A DNA stretch of 64,000 nt from Fluviicoccus sp. (GTDB lineage Bacteria > Pseudomonadota > Gammaproteobacteria > Pseudomonadales > Moraxellaceae), in contig NZ_JAUSMX010000009.1 in NCBI RefSeq assembly GCF_030646115.1, positions 372,001 through 436,000 on the forward strand, in the 5' to 3' direction. The notes below the pieces were generated by a model, which saw only the letters and a program-made list of their open reading frames with translations, was not told the DNA's origin and made no database searches. The translations under genes and the position numbers were made by a program. Position 1 is the first letter of the stretch, and the number at the start of each line of letters is the position of its first letter. Positions 16,729-26,005 of the stretch are shown in pieces.

Positions 16729-16747
16729 AATTATCGTAACGATAATT
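16729..16747. promoter_or_regulatory. 19-bp perfect palindrome upstream of umuD, candidate operator
   Basis: AATTATCGT and ACGATAATT flank a central A. The palindrome lies 16 to 34 bases before the umuD start, where a repressor would block the promoter. It is not a CTG-N10-CAG LexA box; no such box was noticed in the umuD or S24 leaders. Confidence 0.6.
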
Positions 16748-16867
16748 CTAGGCGCATATTTGAGCGGTTAACAAGTGATCAAGCACAACTTGCGATGAGC
16801 AACGCGACCATTTGTGACGTGACGGATCAAAAAAGAAAGTATTGGGAACACGTCGGAGAGCTGGCCC

Positions 16868-17461
16868 TCAACGCCGGAATTGATGAATGCAACTGGTGAC
16901 GACTCCCCACACCAGCAACTCCTGGCCTTCACGCAGCGGGATCGGTTTCATGGTCCGGTTGCGGGGCACCAGCGCTACCAGGCCGTCGCGGATGCGTAAC
17001 TCCTTCACCGTCAGGTCACCGTCAAGGATCGCAATCACGATGTCGCCATCCTTTGGCGTGAGTGCGCGATCCACGATCAGCAGGTCATCCGGGTAGATAC
17101 CGGCCTCAATCATGCTCTCGCTTTCCTTCTTAACGCGCACGATGAAGGCAGCTTCCTTCTCGCTGACTAGCAGGTGGTTAAGGTCGAGATACTCTTCAAT
17201 GTAGTCATCCGCAGGGCTGGGGTATCCGGCAGCCACACGAGAGCCTACCAACGGGATGGTCATGCTGTTAGCAGCATCCACGCGGGCATAATCCCCCAGT
17301 ATCCGGATGCTCTCCAAGGGAGCAATTCGGAGCTGGGGCTTCTGCTTGCGCTTTTGTAAATAATCGCGAATGTCTGGAATGGCGCGTACAGGCACACGCA
17401 TGAGCTTGGTCTCCTCACCCGGCGGCCTACCGGCCCCAGGGCGCTTTCCTCCACTAGGCAT
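16868..17461 (-). CDS. Second UmuD-like S24 protein, possible repressor
   Basis: A 197-residue paralog of the neighbouring UmuD, sharing GRPPGEETKLMRV, AGYPSPADDYIEEYLDLN and GQELLVWGVV. Cleavage site Ala78-Gly79, Ser116 (SESM) and Lys153 (LTVKEL) are all kept, so it should be able to cleave itself. No umuC follows it: umuD starts 154 bases downstream on the same strand behind its own palindrome. That makes a regulatory role, like UmuDAb of Acinetobacter, more likely than a polymerase subunit. A dyad at 17479-17506 lies in its leader and also faces the divergent DUF5131 gene. Confidence 0.85.
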   Translation of the reverse strand: MPSGGKRPGAGRPPGEETKLMRVPVRAIPDIRDYLQKRKQKPQLRIAPLESIRILGDYARVDAANSMTIPLVGSRVAAGYPSPADDYIEEYLDLNHLLVSEKEAAFIVRVKKESESMIEAGIYPDDLLIVDRALTPKDGDIVIAILDGDLTVKELRIRDGLVALVPRNRTMKPIPLREGQELLVWGVVTSCIHQFRR

Positions 17462-17478
17462 ATCAAAGTTCCCCCTTA

Positions 17479-17506
17479 TTTTGAAATTAGTTTACAATAT
17501 TCAAAA
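17479..17506. promoter_or_regulatory. Spaced dyad TTTTGAA-N14-TTCAAAA between S24 gene and DUF5131
   Basis: Seven-base arms in opposite orientation are separated by 14 bases, 18 bases upstream of the S24 start and about 108 bases before the DUF5131 start. The AT-rich 28-bp site could be an operator shared by the divergent genes. It differs in sequence from the umuD palindrome. Confidence 0.4.
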
Positions 17507-17613
17507 GGGCCAGCAAGCATTTGCCGACGGGCAACAACCTGCTTGGCAAAAGTTGCCGGTTGTGTCTTGAATATGATGAAATGCTCCGCGCTTTTTGGGG
17601 TCGAGGGGGAGAC

Positions 17614-18357
17614 ATGGGAACTAACAGCAAAATCGAATGGACTGAGCGCACCTGGAATCCTGTGGTGGGCTGCACGAAAGTCTCGCCCGGCTGCAAGCAC
17701 TGCTATGCAGAGACAATGGCGCATCGCCTGCAAGCCATGCGTGCGCCAGGTTATGAGGATGGCTTCAAGCTGAAATTGATGCCGGATCGGCTTGATGAGC
17801 CGCTGCAACGAAAAAAGCCAACTACCTACTTCGTCAACTCCATGTCAGACCTGTTTCATGAGGATGTTCCGTTTGCGTACATCGAGCAGGTTTTTGATGT
17901 CATTCGCAGAGCACCTCAGCACACCTTTCAAATTCTCACGAAGCGGGCGGATCGTCTTGAGTCGTTTTTCTTTGGGAGGACAGTCCCTGTAAATGCGTGG
18001 ATCGGCGTGTCCGTTGAAGACGTGAAATATGGCGTTCCCCGCATCAAGCATCTGCAACGGGTCGATGCCAGTATTCGCTTCCTGTCGGTTGAGCCGCTAC
18101 TGGAAGATATTGGTCAGGTTGACCTTGAAGGGATTCATTGGGTGATCGTGGGAGGGGAGTCCGGGAGTCGCGCCAGGCCGATGCAAATTGAATGGGTGGA
18201 TAACATCCGTGAGCAATGCGAGGAGTCGGGAGCCGCCTTTTTCTTCAAGCAGTGGGGCGGCTGGGGTGTGGATGGCAAGAAGCGGGCAAAGCATCTTAAT
18301 GGCCGGGAGCTTCATGGGAAGACCTGGGATGCTATGCCAGCGGAGGCAGTCCTTTAA
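17614..18357 (+). CDS. DUF5131 (phage Gp37/Gp68) family three-Cys protein
   Basis: A 247-residue protein of the phage Gp37/Gp68 family. Near the N-terminus it has SKIEWTERTWNPVVGC and a three-cysteine cluster, C20-x6-C27-x2-C30 (TKVSPGCKHCYAE), resembling a radical SAM iron-sulfur site with altered spacing. Later family segments are YFVNSMSDLFHEDVPF, FQILTKRADRL, IWIGVSVED-like text and GGESG. ATG 17614 has GGGGGAGA upstream. The function is unknown. The gene is convergent with a TcmP gene, its known genomic partner, and their stop codons overlap at 18354-18357. Confidence 0.87.
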   Translation: MGTNSKIEWTERTWNPVVGCTKVSPGCKHCYAETMAHRLQAMRAPGYEDGFKLKLMPDRLDEPLQRKKPTTYFVNSMSDLFHEDVPFAYIEQVFDVIRRAPQHTFQILTKRADRLESFFFGRTVPVNAWIGVSVEDVKYGVPRIKHLQRVDASIRFLSVEPLLEDIGQVDLEGIHWVIVGGESGSRARPMQIEWVDNIREQCEESGAAFFFKQWGGWGVDGKKRAKHLNGRELHGKTWDAMPAEAVL

Positions 18358-19283
18358 CCAAATAGATCGGGCTGAATCGTGTTGTCTTTTTTGAGTTCAG
18401 CCAGCTTCTGCTTTTCAACTGATCCGTAATTGCCGCCATTGAGCTTTTTTATAAGGTGGCTGGCTATGCTGCCTGCAATCTCTTGAGCCCGTTTGTTGGG
18501 GTTGGCGCAGGCGAAGAACAGGGCATAAAGCGGGGCATTCCCCTCGGTTCTAAGAATGGCAGGCTCCAGAACACTTGGGAAAATGCTCTCCAATCGTTTC
18601 TTCACGTAGCCAAGCATTTGGCTCTGGTCTGTGACCCGCACCTTCTTGTTGGTCTCGTCAAACAAAGCCATGCCAGGATCATCTTTGTAGAAATATTCCT
18701 CCCAGTCGGTTGAGCCGAGCAGGGTGGTGAGACTTTTCTTTTTGGACGCATCAACGCTGTCAAAGTTGTTGGCGGCCTGCCGACTCATTCCGCTGAGCGG
18801 GAAGAGATACCAAACGTCAATGGCCTGTGTGAACGCGATGTCAAACAGCGTGTCCCATTTCAGGGTCATTCCAAATGGATCTAGAAAGAGCACTCCTCGT
18901 GTACGTTGCCAGTTGATAGAGGTAATGATGTCGGTGAGTTCATCATTGGCGTCCCCCTGTCGAAGCTCGGTGGTCAGTGCTGGATACTGTGCACACAGCG
19001 TTCTCAAGCCGACATGATTCTCTGGCTTGAGGTCGATGAAGTAATACTTGTCGAAGGGAGGATCGACGTTGAGGGATCTTTTGACAGAGCCTTCCGTTGG
19101 GACCGTACAATCGCCTGATTTGATGATGCATTCACCATTTCCGGCAAATGCGTCAATATAGACTTTTGTGAAGTCAATTTTTTTCAGGGCCGTGCTGTAG
19201 CTCTTCAGGTATCTTTCGAGCGCTTCAAGCTTTTCGGCAGTCCATACACCACCGAATTTTTGATCTTCTACGCGCTTTGACAT
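18354..19283 (-). CDS. tcmP: Three-Cys-motif partner protein TcmP
   Basis: A 309-residue protein of the family named for co-occurrence with three-Cys-motif (DUF5131) proteins. It begins with KFGGVWTAEKLEALERYL; YIDAFAGNGEC (near 43-53) and VLFLDPFGM (near 131-139) resemble a Rossmann-type, methyltransferase-like core. No catalytic activity is established. Its stop codon shares bases with that of DUF5131 on the other strand, so the two are tail to tail. The type ISP enzyme gene ends upstream on the same strand side, 24 bases from the tcmP start. Confidence 0.87.
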   Translation of the reverse strand: MSKRVEDQKFGGVWTAEKLEALERYLKSYSTALKKIDFTKVYIDAFAGNGECIIKSGDCTVPTEGSVKRSLNVDPPFDKYYFIDLKPENHVGLRTLCAQYPALTTELRQGDANDELTDIITSINWQRTRGVLFLDPFGMTLKWDTLFDIAFTQAIDVWYLFPLSGMSRQAANNFDSVDASKKKSLTTLLGSTDWEEYFYKDDPGMALFDETNKKVRVTDQSQMLGYVKKRLESIFPSVLEPAILRTEGNAPLYALFFACANPNKRAQEIAGSIASHLIKKLNGGNYGSVEKQKLAELKKDNTIQPDLFG

Positions 19284-19307
19284 CCTGTCTCTCCGGTGTT
19301 GTGCTCG

Positions 19308-22300
19308 TTAGATATTGAGCTTAGGTAGTGATTCAACGATTTTCAATGTTTCCAAACTGACAGTGATGACTCGTTGGAATAGATCGAGAGGGTAGCGGGG
19401 ATTTCCCATGGTTTCGATAGCCCAGTCATTAGCATCATTGACGATTCCGCTGTCCTTATTGGTGGTTATTGTCTGACGATCCATGATCCAATCTAAGGCA
19501 GATCTACCATTGACAATATAGTCATAAGCCCGTGTTGGTATATCTTTAATGGTGATCTTGCTGTTATAAATAACAACAGATTTATCACTTTTCTTAGCGA
19601 ATTTCATCTGTACTAAATTGAAGTCGGCAGCATCAAGTTTATCGATCGATGATTTTCCGCAATCGATATTTACAGGGTAGGGTTTTACTGTCTCAAAGTT
19701 GATGTGTAGCTCAGCCAAAGCTCTTCCTGCCTTGCTGAATTTCCAAAAGTCCTCTACAGATTTTACGCAAGGAATGCGAGGTAATTCTTTGCCTAAATTA
19801 TCTGAATATAGGGATATGTAGTCCTTAGAGTGGAAGAGACCATAAACATAATAAAAAACATCCTCATGAGATATCGTTTCATTAGGGTAATTTTCTTTGA
19901 AGTGGGCTAGCCCTTCATCGGTTAAGCTGTATTTCTTTGAAAGTTCAGGTGTAGTATCACTTTCAAATAGACTTGCTTGTGATTTTTTGCTTGAGCTCGC
20001 ATCGCTAGCGGAGGAGTAAAGATAAAGAGGAAAGCATTGCGTGCCACCATCACCAATAAATTTGAAGCCGGGGACCTTGTCAGTTATTAATGCGCAAAAA
20101 GAAACAGTTCCTCCGCTCGCAGGAACGCAAATGACGAGGTTGTGAGAAGCAGAGGAGGGAAAGATATGAGGCAACTGACTCAGTCGATGGTTTAGATGTT
20201 CACTGAAGTAGAGCCATTGATTTGTGAATGGCTTGGTGACACTTGGAACAAGGCAATTATCATCAAAACTAATCTTTTGCCCTCGCAATAATCTGTCCTT
20301 TAGACTGCTACTCCAACTAATTTTCGTAGAGTCAATATCAACGAAATTGTCTATAAGTTTGGACATCTCCTTTTTGGGTAGGGCGGGATATGTGCCGAAA
20401 AAACGTTCAACCTCGTTGTTGTAAAATGAGATCATACGGCAAATATTATTCTCAACAGCAGTCTTAGATGAGTTATAGCACCAGGCATCACGGCTGGTAA
20501 GAACTCCTTGTGAAAAGTTAGCCAGCAGTTTGGGGTGATCATTTTTTTTGTCGCCTAAAGCAATAAAATTACTGAAGCTGTCATCACGCTGCCTTAGCCA
20601 GTCGCCATGCTCATCAGGAGTTATGGCTGTCCAACCATTCACTTCTGTGATGCCGGATATAGAATTGAGCTCTTGAATCCTTTTTAGTTTCTGTTCACGC
20701 GTCAAATAGTCGCCAATATCATGAAGGTGTATTTGCCCATGTTTGGCTGCAGATGGATTTTTGACAAGAATTGATATTGCAATTGGTGCGCGGCTTCCTC
20801 CGCCAAATATTTTACCGCCTTCTTTTCGCGAAAGCTCTCCAGATGTTCTTTGATTCCCGCGAAGATGAAAAATGAAAATGCTTGAAAACTCCTCTGAAAG
20901 TGATTTGCGCATTCCATCTGCACCGGCAGCTTCAATGAATCCCGCATTTGTCACGAATCCAATTATGCCGCTATTTCCAATTCGATCAGATGCCCAGCGA
21001 ATCGCTCTGATATAGCTGTCATAAAGGCTTTTTGTCGAAGTTGCATTTGATCGATCAGCAAAAGTCATTTTAATGCGTGCGTCTAAGTGTGGGTAGTCTA
21101 CATTATCATTATTGTCGTTTTCACTTTTTTGGCCAACAGAATAAGGCGGGTTCCCGATTATGACTCTAATGTCCAATTGTTTTTGACGCTGCCGTCGCTT
21201 GCTGTTTTGTACCAGAAGTTGATCGACAAGATCTTCTTTCTCATACATTTGAAATGTGTCAGTCAAACAAATTCCATTGAATGGCGCGTAGTCATCAAGA
21301 ATTATGTCGTGGTAGACAGCCTCAATGTTGATGGCTGCAATGTAGTAAGCCAACAACACAATCTCATTGGCATGGATCTCATTCTTGTACTTGTAGGGAA
21401 GTTGAGAATCACTAATCAGACCACTTTGCAGAAGCCGTGTAATGAATGTGCCAGTACCCGTGAACGGGTCAACGATGTGAACATTCTTGTCACCCAGAGT
21501 CTGCCCGAACTCACTCTTGAGAATGTCATTCACGCTATGGATGATGAAATCCACCACCTCAACCGGCGTGTAAACAATACCCAGCCGCTCGGTCAACCGG
21601 GGGAACGCATTGCGGAAAAATTTGTCGTATAGCTCAACCACGATCTTCTGCTTGCCCGCTGCGTTATCTATTCCCTCTGCTCGCATCTTCACACTGTCAT
21701 AAAACCTTTGCAGCGTATCAGCCTCCTTGGCTAGGCGATGCTCCTCCAACTTGTCCAAAATGTCTTGCATGGCAATCGACATCGGATTGAACTTGGCAAA
21801 GCTGTAATCCTGGAAGAGGGCATCAAACACAGGCTTAGTGATCAGATGTTGTGCCAGCATCTCAACGATTTCACCATCCGTAATGGCGTTATTCAGATCA
21901 TCACGAAGCTCAACCGCAAACGCTTTGAACGCCTCAATTTCGGACGTGTTTTCCGGGTTGTCCAGAATGGTCTGGATGCGCGTAATGTGCGTATTGGCAA
22001 TCTTGGCGATATCATTCGCCCAATCTTCCCAATGAGACCGGTTGCCGCACTTCTGCACCACTTTGGCGTAGATGGCCCGCTCAATCTCCCCAATCTCGAA
22101 TGTCAATTCATGCTGAGCGGGTTCGGGCGCATGCTTGGGTTGCTTGGAGCCAATACCGTAGCTGCCTTTCCCGGCGTCCTTGTTTTTTGTGCCCGTCGCT
22201 TGCTTGGTCTTTGGATTGATTTTGTCGGTGATGGCAATGACTTCCATCTTGGACAGCATCTTTGCATTCAGATTCAAGTCCAGCTTGTTGATCATGGCAT

Positions 22301-24242
22301 CGAAGCGATCATCGTGTGAACGCAAGGCTTGCAGCACCTGCCAAACAACTTTGTAGGTCTTGTTATCATTCAACGCCTCGTGAGGCTCTACGCCTGCCGG
22401 GATCACAACCGGCAGAATGACATAGCCGCGCTTCTTGCCTTCAGCTCTGCGCATGACCCGTCCCACGGACTGGACCACATCCACTTGGGAGTTGCGAGGT
22501 GTTAGGAACAAAACGGCATCCAGGGCGGGAACATCCACACCCTCGGACAAACACCGCACATTGCTGAGAATCCGGCAGGTATTTTCTGGAAGCTCCTCCT
22601 TCAGCCAAGCAAGCTTTTCTTCCTTTTTGGAAGCATTCATTCCGCCATCAACATGCTCGGCTTCGCACAACAGATAGGACTCAATAGTGGGGTTGGGATT
22701 CTCAAGAGCTTCTTGCTCCTGATAAGCGTCCACCACAGCCTGAAACATGCTGGCAATGTTCTTGGAACTGACCTTGTGGGTGTTGCCCTTGTACTGAGGT
22801 TCAATTACCTGGCAAAAGGCGACAGCCCGGCGCATGGGGTCCGTGTCATCTATCAGGATTTCTTGAGTGCCTTGCTTGGAAAGTGCTTTCCAGCAACCAA
22901 TGATCTTGGCGGCATCATCCACTTTGAGTTGGTTGTCTTCATCCTTTAACAGGTTTTGCAGACGCTTGCTGATATAGGCCTCATCCACTGATAGGACGAT
23001 GACTTTGTAATCCACCAGCAACTCTCGCTTGACCGCCTCGGAGAAGGTAATCACGTAGAGTTCGTGACCGTAAAGCGTCACGTCATCCATCGAGCAGAGC
23101 GCCACGTTGTCCTTCTCGGCACTGGCCTTCGCCATGTCACCGTAGATGCGCGGGGTAGCGGTCATATACAGCCGCTTGGCGGAATGGATGAACGAAGCAT
23201 CGTGAACCTTCACGAAATTGCTTTCATCCTCGGTATCGAAGGTGGCCCCGGTTGTCCGGTGGGCCTCATCGCAAATGATCAGGTCAAAATCAGCCAGTTG
23301 GTGTTCCAGTTGCGCCTTGCTGATGACATCAATCGAGTGGTAAGTCGAAAACACGACACTCATGTGATGTGCGTCGTGACGCTTTGTCATTTCCTTGGCA
23401 AGACGGGAGGGTTCGGTTGTTGCCGGATAACGCAACTCATGGGCGTAGGTCTGGACGACATCCTCATCCTTCTTGCGCTTGTTGCCAACATCACTATCGG
23501 AGCAAACGGCGAAACTATGCAGCGGAGTTTCACTCTCCTGAGTCCACTCGGTCAGGGTCTGAGACAACAGGGACAGGCTTGGGACCAGGAACAAAACCCG
23601 TTTCCCTTTGCCAGCCAACTTCTCGGCAATCTTCAGGCTTGTGAATGTCTTGCCGGTTCCACAGGCCATGATGAGTTTGCCGCGATCCGCAGTCTGCAAG
23701 CCAGCCTCAACCGCTGCCAAGGCCTGCTTCTGATGGTCTCGCAAGGACTTTTTGGCCTTGAGAACAGGAGCTTGTTTGGGTTGGTACAGCGACCAGTCAA
23801 TCTGACTGTTTTCCAAGTCTTGGAGGTCGATCTTGCTGACCGGAGTGTGCTGGTCAGAAAGCGCGTCGTTAGCGTGTGAACTCCAATTGCTGGTCGTCGT
23901 AACGATGATTCGGTGAGTAAACGGCTTCTTCCCGGACGCGGTGAAGAAGCTGTCTATGTCGGCTTTTTGAACTTTGTAGTCTTCAGCAAAAAACTTGCAT
24001 TGGATGGCGTGAATTTCATCAGTGCCTTGGGTCTTTGCAACCAGGTCAATGCCAGCATCTTGCTTATTGATGCCTTGAAGCTGCGCCCATTCGGCATAGG
24101 TCCATACATCGCTGTACAGATCACGGTATGTTGCTTCATTCCGGAGGTAGCAGCAAATCAGCTCTTCAAAGTACGTGCCTTTCTCGCGTTCGGTGACGGC
24201 GGCCTGGCGGAAGGTGTTGAGCAGTTGTTGGAGAGCAGTCAT
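19308..24242 (-). CDS. Type ISP single-chain restriction-modification enzyme
   Basis: About 1644 residues carrying a complete restriction-modification machine, as in LlaBIII and LlaGI. Order: Mrr-type nuclease (about 20-110, with DAGIDLVAK and AIQCKFF); SF2 translocase with Walker A ACGTGKTF near 195, DEAH near 325, TATPR near 361 and SVGRVMRRAEG near 592; a helical coupler; N6-adenine methyltransferase with DPFTGTGTF near 929 and NPPY near 1032; then the target-recognition end. Such enzymes methylate one strand, translocate on DNA and cut when two meet. ATG 24242 is chosen because residues before it do not resemble the family. The DNA target is unknown. Confidence 0.9.
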   Translation of the reverse strand: MTALQQLLNTFRQAAVTEREKGTYFEELICCYLRNEATYRDLYSDVWTYAEWAQLQGINKQDAGIDLVAKTQGTDEIHAIQCKFFAEDYKVQKADIDSFFTASGKKPFTHRIIVTTTSNWSSHANDALSDQHTPVSKIDLQDLENSQIDWSLYQPKQAPVLKAKKSLRDHQKQALAAVEAGLQTADRGKLIMACGTGKTFTSLKIAEKLAGKGKRVLFLVPSLSLLSQTLTEWTQESETPLHSFAVCSDSDVGNKRKKDEDVVQTYAHELRYPATTEPSRLAKEMTKRHDAHHMSVVFSTYHSIDVISKAQLEHQLADFDLIICDEAHRTTGATFDTEDESNFVKVHDASFIHSAKRLYMTATPRIYGDMAKASAEKDNVALCSMDDVTLYGHELYVITFSEAVKRELLVDYKVIVLSVDEAYISKRLQNLLKDEDNQLKVDDAAKIIGCWKALSKQGTQEILIDDTDPMRRAVAFCQVIEPQYKGNTHKVSSKNIASMFQAVVDAYQEQEALENPNPTIESYLLCEAEHVDGGMNASKKEEKLAWLKEELPENTCRILSNVRCLSEGVDVPALDAVLFLTPRNSQVDVVQSVGRVMRRAEGKKRGYVILPVVIPAGVEPHEALNDNKTYKVVWQVLQALRSHDDRFDAMINKLDLNLNAKMLSKMEVIAITDKINPKTKQATGTKNKDAGKGSYGIGSKQPKHAPEPAQHELTFEIGEIERAIYAKVVQKCGNRSHWEDWANDIAKIANTHITRIQTILDNPENTSEIEAFKAFAVELRDDLNNAITDGEIVEMLAQHLITKPVFDALFQDYSFAKFNPMSIAMQDILDKLEEHRLAKEADTLQRFYDSVKMRAEGIDNAAGKQKIVVELYDKFFRNAFPRLTERLGIVYTPVEVVDFIIHSVNDILKSEFGQTLGDKNVHIVDPFTGTGTFITRLLQSGLISDSQLPYKYKNEIHANEIVLLAYYIAAINIEAVYHDIILDDYAPFNGICLTDTFQMYEKEDLVDQLLVQNSKRRQRQKQLDIRVIIGNPPYSVGQKSENDNNDNVDYPHLDARIKMTFADRSNATSTKSLYDSYIRAIRWASDRIGNSGIIGFVTNAGFIEAAGADGMRKSLSEEFSSIFIFHLRGNQRTSGELSRKEGGKIFGGGSRAPIAISILVKNPSAAKHGQIHLHDIGDYLTREQKLKRIQELNSISGITEVNGWTAITPDEHGDWLRQRDDSFSNFIALGDKKNDHPKLLANFSQGVLTSRDAWCYNSSKTAVENNICRMISFYNNEVERFFGTYPALPKKEMSKLIDNFVDIDSTKISWSSSLKDRLLRGQKISFDDNCLVPSVTKPFTNQWLYFSEHLNHRLSQLPHIFPSSASHNLVICVPASGGTVSFCALITDKVPGFKFIGDGGTQCFPLYLYSSASDASSSKKSQASLFESDTTPELSKKYSLTDEGLAHFKENYPNETISHEDVFYYVYGLFHSKDYISLYSDNLGKELPRIPCVKSVEDFWKFSKAGRALAELHINFETVKPYPVNIDCGKSSIDKLDAADFNLVQMKFAKKSDKSVVIYNSKITIKDIPTRAYDYIVNGRSALDWIMDRQTITTNKDSGIVNDANDWAIETMGNPRYPLDLFQRVITVSLETLKIVESLPKLNI

Positions 24243-24380
24243 TGCTGGGGTTCTATCTGTCCGAGGGTGATGGGGTATCTTACTCAAGAACTGGGGCCAG
24301 TGCGAAGTTCTCGGACGACACAGATTGACGTTTACTGCTTGAATTGCAGGATTTATGAAAGGGCTATAGTCTAGACTTGC

Positions 24381-24983
24381 ATGGAGATGTTCATAATTGT
24401 GCCTTTGCTTCGTGCACAACGCTGGACGCGGCAGGAGGGGCTTGAGAGGTGGGAAGTGGACTTTACAAAATTTATGCTTGTGTTGGCATGCATGGCTCCA
24501 TTATTTATTTTAATGGCGATTAGAGGGGTTGATTTGATTCCGTGGGAAATATATTTCCCAATATTTTTGGGGCTCGCTATCGTTCCAAATTTGTTTTTCT
24601 TGATTAGGGTTGTAATTGCTGTAAAAAATGGAGATACAAAGAAAATCAGGGTCGACGATTTTACTGATAACAGGGAGCAATTAATCACATATATTTTTGC
24701 AATGTTGTTACCTCTATTTCAAGCATCTGTTGCAACCGTGAATGACTTGTATGCCGGGACTTGTGCTTTGCTTATGGTTATTTATATATTTGGTCATATG
24801 GAGCTATATTACATGAATATATTTTTTTCAATTGCAGGCTATAGGATAATTACGGTTATGCCGGATGTTTCTTCAGGCGCATTTTCTGTTCCGCATGTTA
24901 TAATTACAAGCAAGGAAAGTATACCAAGAGGTGTTGATATACACCCAATAAGAATTACTAACTTTTTGTTGTTTTACAAATAA
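24381..24983 (+). CDS. kwaA: Kiwa defence membrane protein KwaA
   Basis: A 200-residue inner-membrane protein with about four hydrophobic helices (near 31-48, 55-77, 102-120 and 124-146) and the segment YYMNIFFSIAGYRIITV. Size, topology and its KwaB partner fit KwaA of the Kiwa anti-phage system, in which a membrane complex senses infection and KwaB acts on phage DNA. The gene is markedly AT-rich, so it was probably acquired separately. ATG 24381 has no clear ribosome site; TTGCAG and TATAGT upstream could be a promoter giving a very short leader. The KwaA call rests on context more than on motifs. Confidence 0.78.
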   Translation: MEMFIIVPLLRAQRWTRQEGLERWEVDFTKFMLVLACMAPLFILMAIRGVDLIPWEIYFPIFLGLAIVPNLFFLIRVVIAVKNGDTKKIRVDDFTDNREQLITYIFAMLLPLFQASVATVNDLYAGTCALLMVIYIFGHMELYYMNIFFSIAGYRIITVMPDVSSGAFSVPHVIITSKESIPRGVDIHPIRITNFLLFYK

Positions 24984-25003
24984 TCAGGGATAGGGGGCTT
25001 GAG

Positions 25004-25912
25004 ATGAACTTTGATTTGCAGAATGTAATGCTGGTAAGTCTTTATGGTTATTTTGAGGATGAGCGAGGCCAAAATTCGCGTCATGTTCAGATTCCAATAG
25101 ATCCACAGCTTCAGGCTGAATTGAAGCTTATGTTCATGGAAACGAATAGGCGCTTAGGATTACCTGCATCTGAAGCAGATATGCCTATTTTCGACCCGGC
25201 TGAAAAGTATGCTTCAGAAGAGAAAATAAAGATTGCACTGGAAACTGACTACTTGAATGATCTTGCTGGAGTGGTCGCCTTAAGAAACTTGCCAAGCGAT
25301 GTTAATGCGCTCAGTCAAATTTCGGAGTTGGTCTACTATTATGCCGTATTTGTTGATGATCAAAACAGAAATATTTATGCCTTTAAGCGGGCGAGCCAAT
25401 TTAAAGGAGTGGTTAAATCAAAGCTTGCTTGGATTAATGGCGAACTTCTGTCATTAATGACAGCTAGTGTTTTTAAACTGGATAAGGATTTTGACTATTT
25501 GGTCTCTGATACAATGGTTTACATTCTTCGTCCAAATGGCTTTGAGTCCACAACCAGTGTTCATGGGCAAATTCTAGCTGCTTCTACTGCTAATGCTCAA
25601 GCAATCGCTGACGAAATTGACTTCCTTGATGTTTCTAACATTACTACGTATGCTCAGACACATGCACGTTCTGCACGACTTCTTGCCGCTATTCGTAGTC
25701 GAAACGACTTGGCCCAGATTGATCGTGATTTACTGCTTCGGGCGTGTGAAATCAATCAAGTCGATATGTTGGATGTGGGTGACGGAAAATTTTCCCCAAA
25801 TACAGGGCATGAGTATGATTTTTTATGTGTGCTTGATCGTAGGGCATATACTACAATATTAATTCCTGATCAATCTGAGCGATACGTGGCGGCCAGTCGG
25901 ACTAAAAGGTAG
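25004..25912 (+). CDS. kwaB: Kiwa defence protein KwaB (DUF4868)
   Basis: A 302-residue cytoplasmic protein. The central region YYYAVFVDDQNRNIYAFKR, then LMTASVFKLDKDFDYLV and YILRPNGFES, is the DUF4868 signature that defines KwaB. KwaB works with the membrane protein KwaA encoded 20 bases upstream. GGGGGCTTGAG precedes the start. The next gene pair starts 93 bases downstream on the same strand and may be co-transcribed. Confidence 0.87.
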   Translation: MNFDLQNVMLVSLYGYFEDERGQNSRHVQIPIDPQLQAELKLMFMETNRRLGLPASEADMPIFDPAEKYASEEKIKIALETDYLNDLAGVVALRNLPSDVNALSQISELVYYYAVFVDDQNRNIYAFKRASQFKGVVKSKLAWINGELLSLMTASVFKLDKDFDYLVSDTMVYILRPNGFESTTSVHGQILAASTANAQAIADEIDFLDVSNITTYAQTHARSARLLAAIRSRNDLAQIDRDLLLRACEINQVDMLDVGDGKFSPNTGHEYDFLCVLDRRAYTTILIPDQSERYVAASRTKR

Positions 25913-26005
25913 TTTTGTTTGGTTTTTGGATAACGAAGCCTTGGGACTTTCTATTCAAAAAAATCAATATTGGTATATTCACCATCAAACTGATGGAGAG
26001 ATGAA

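Noticed and set aside
16714-17520. LexA box CTG-N10-CAG for umuD and its paralog
   Set aside because: No good match was noticed in either leader; different dyads occupy the expected place.
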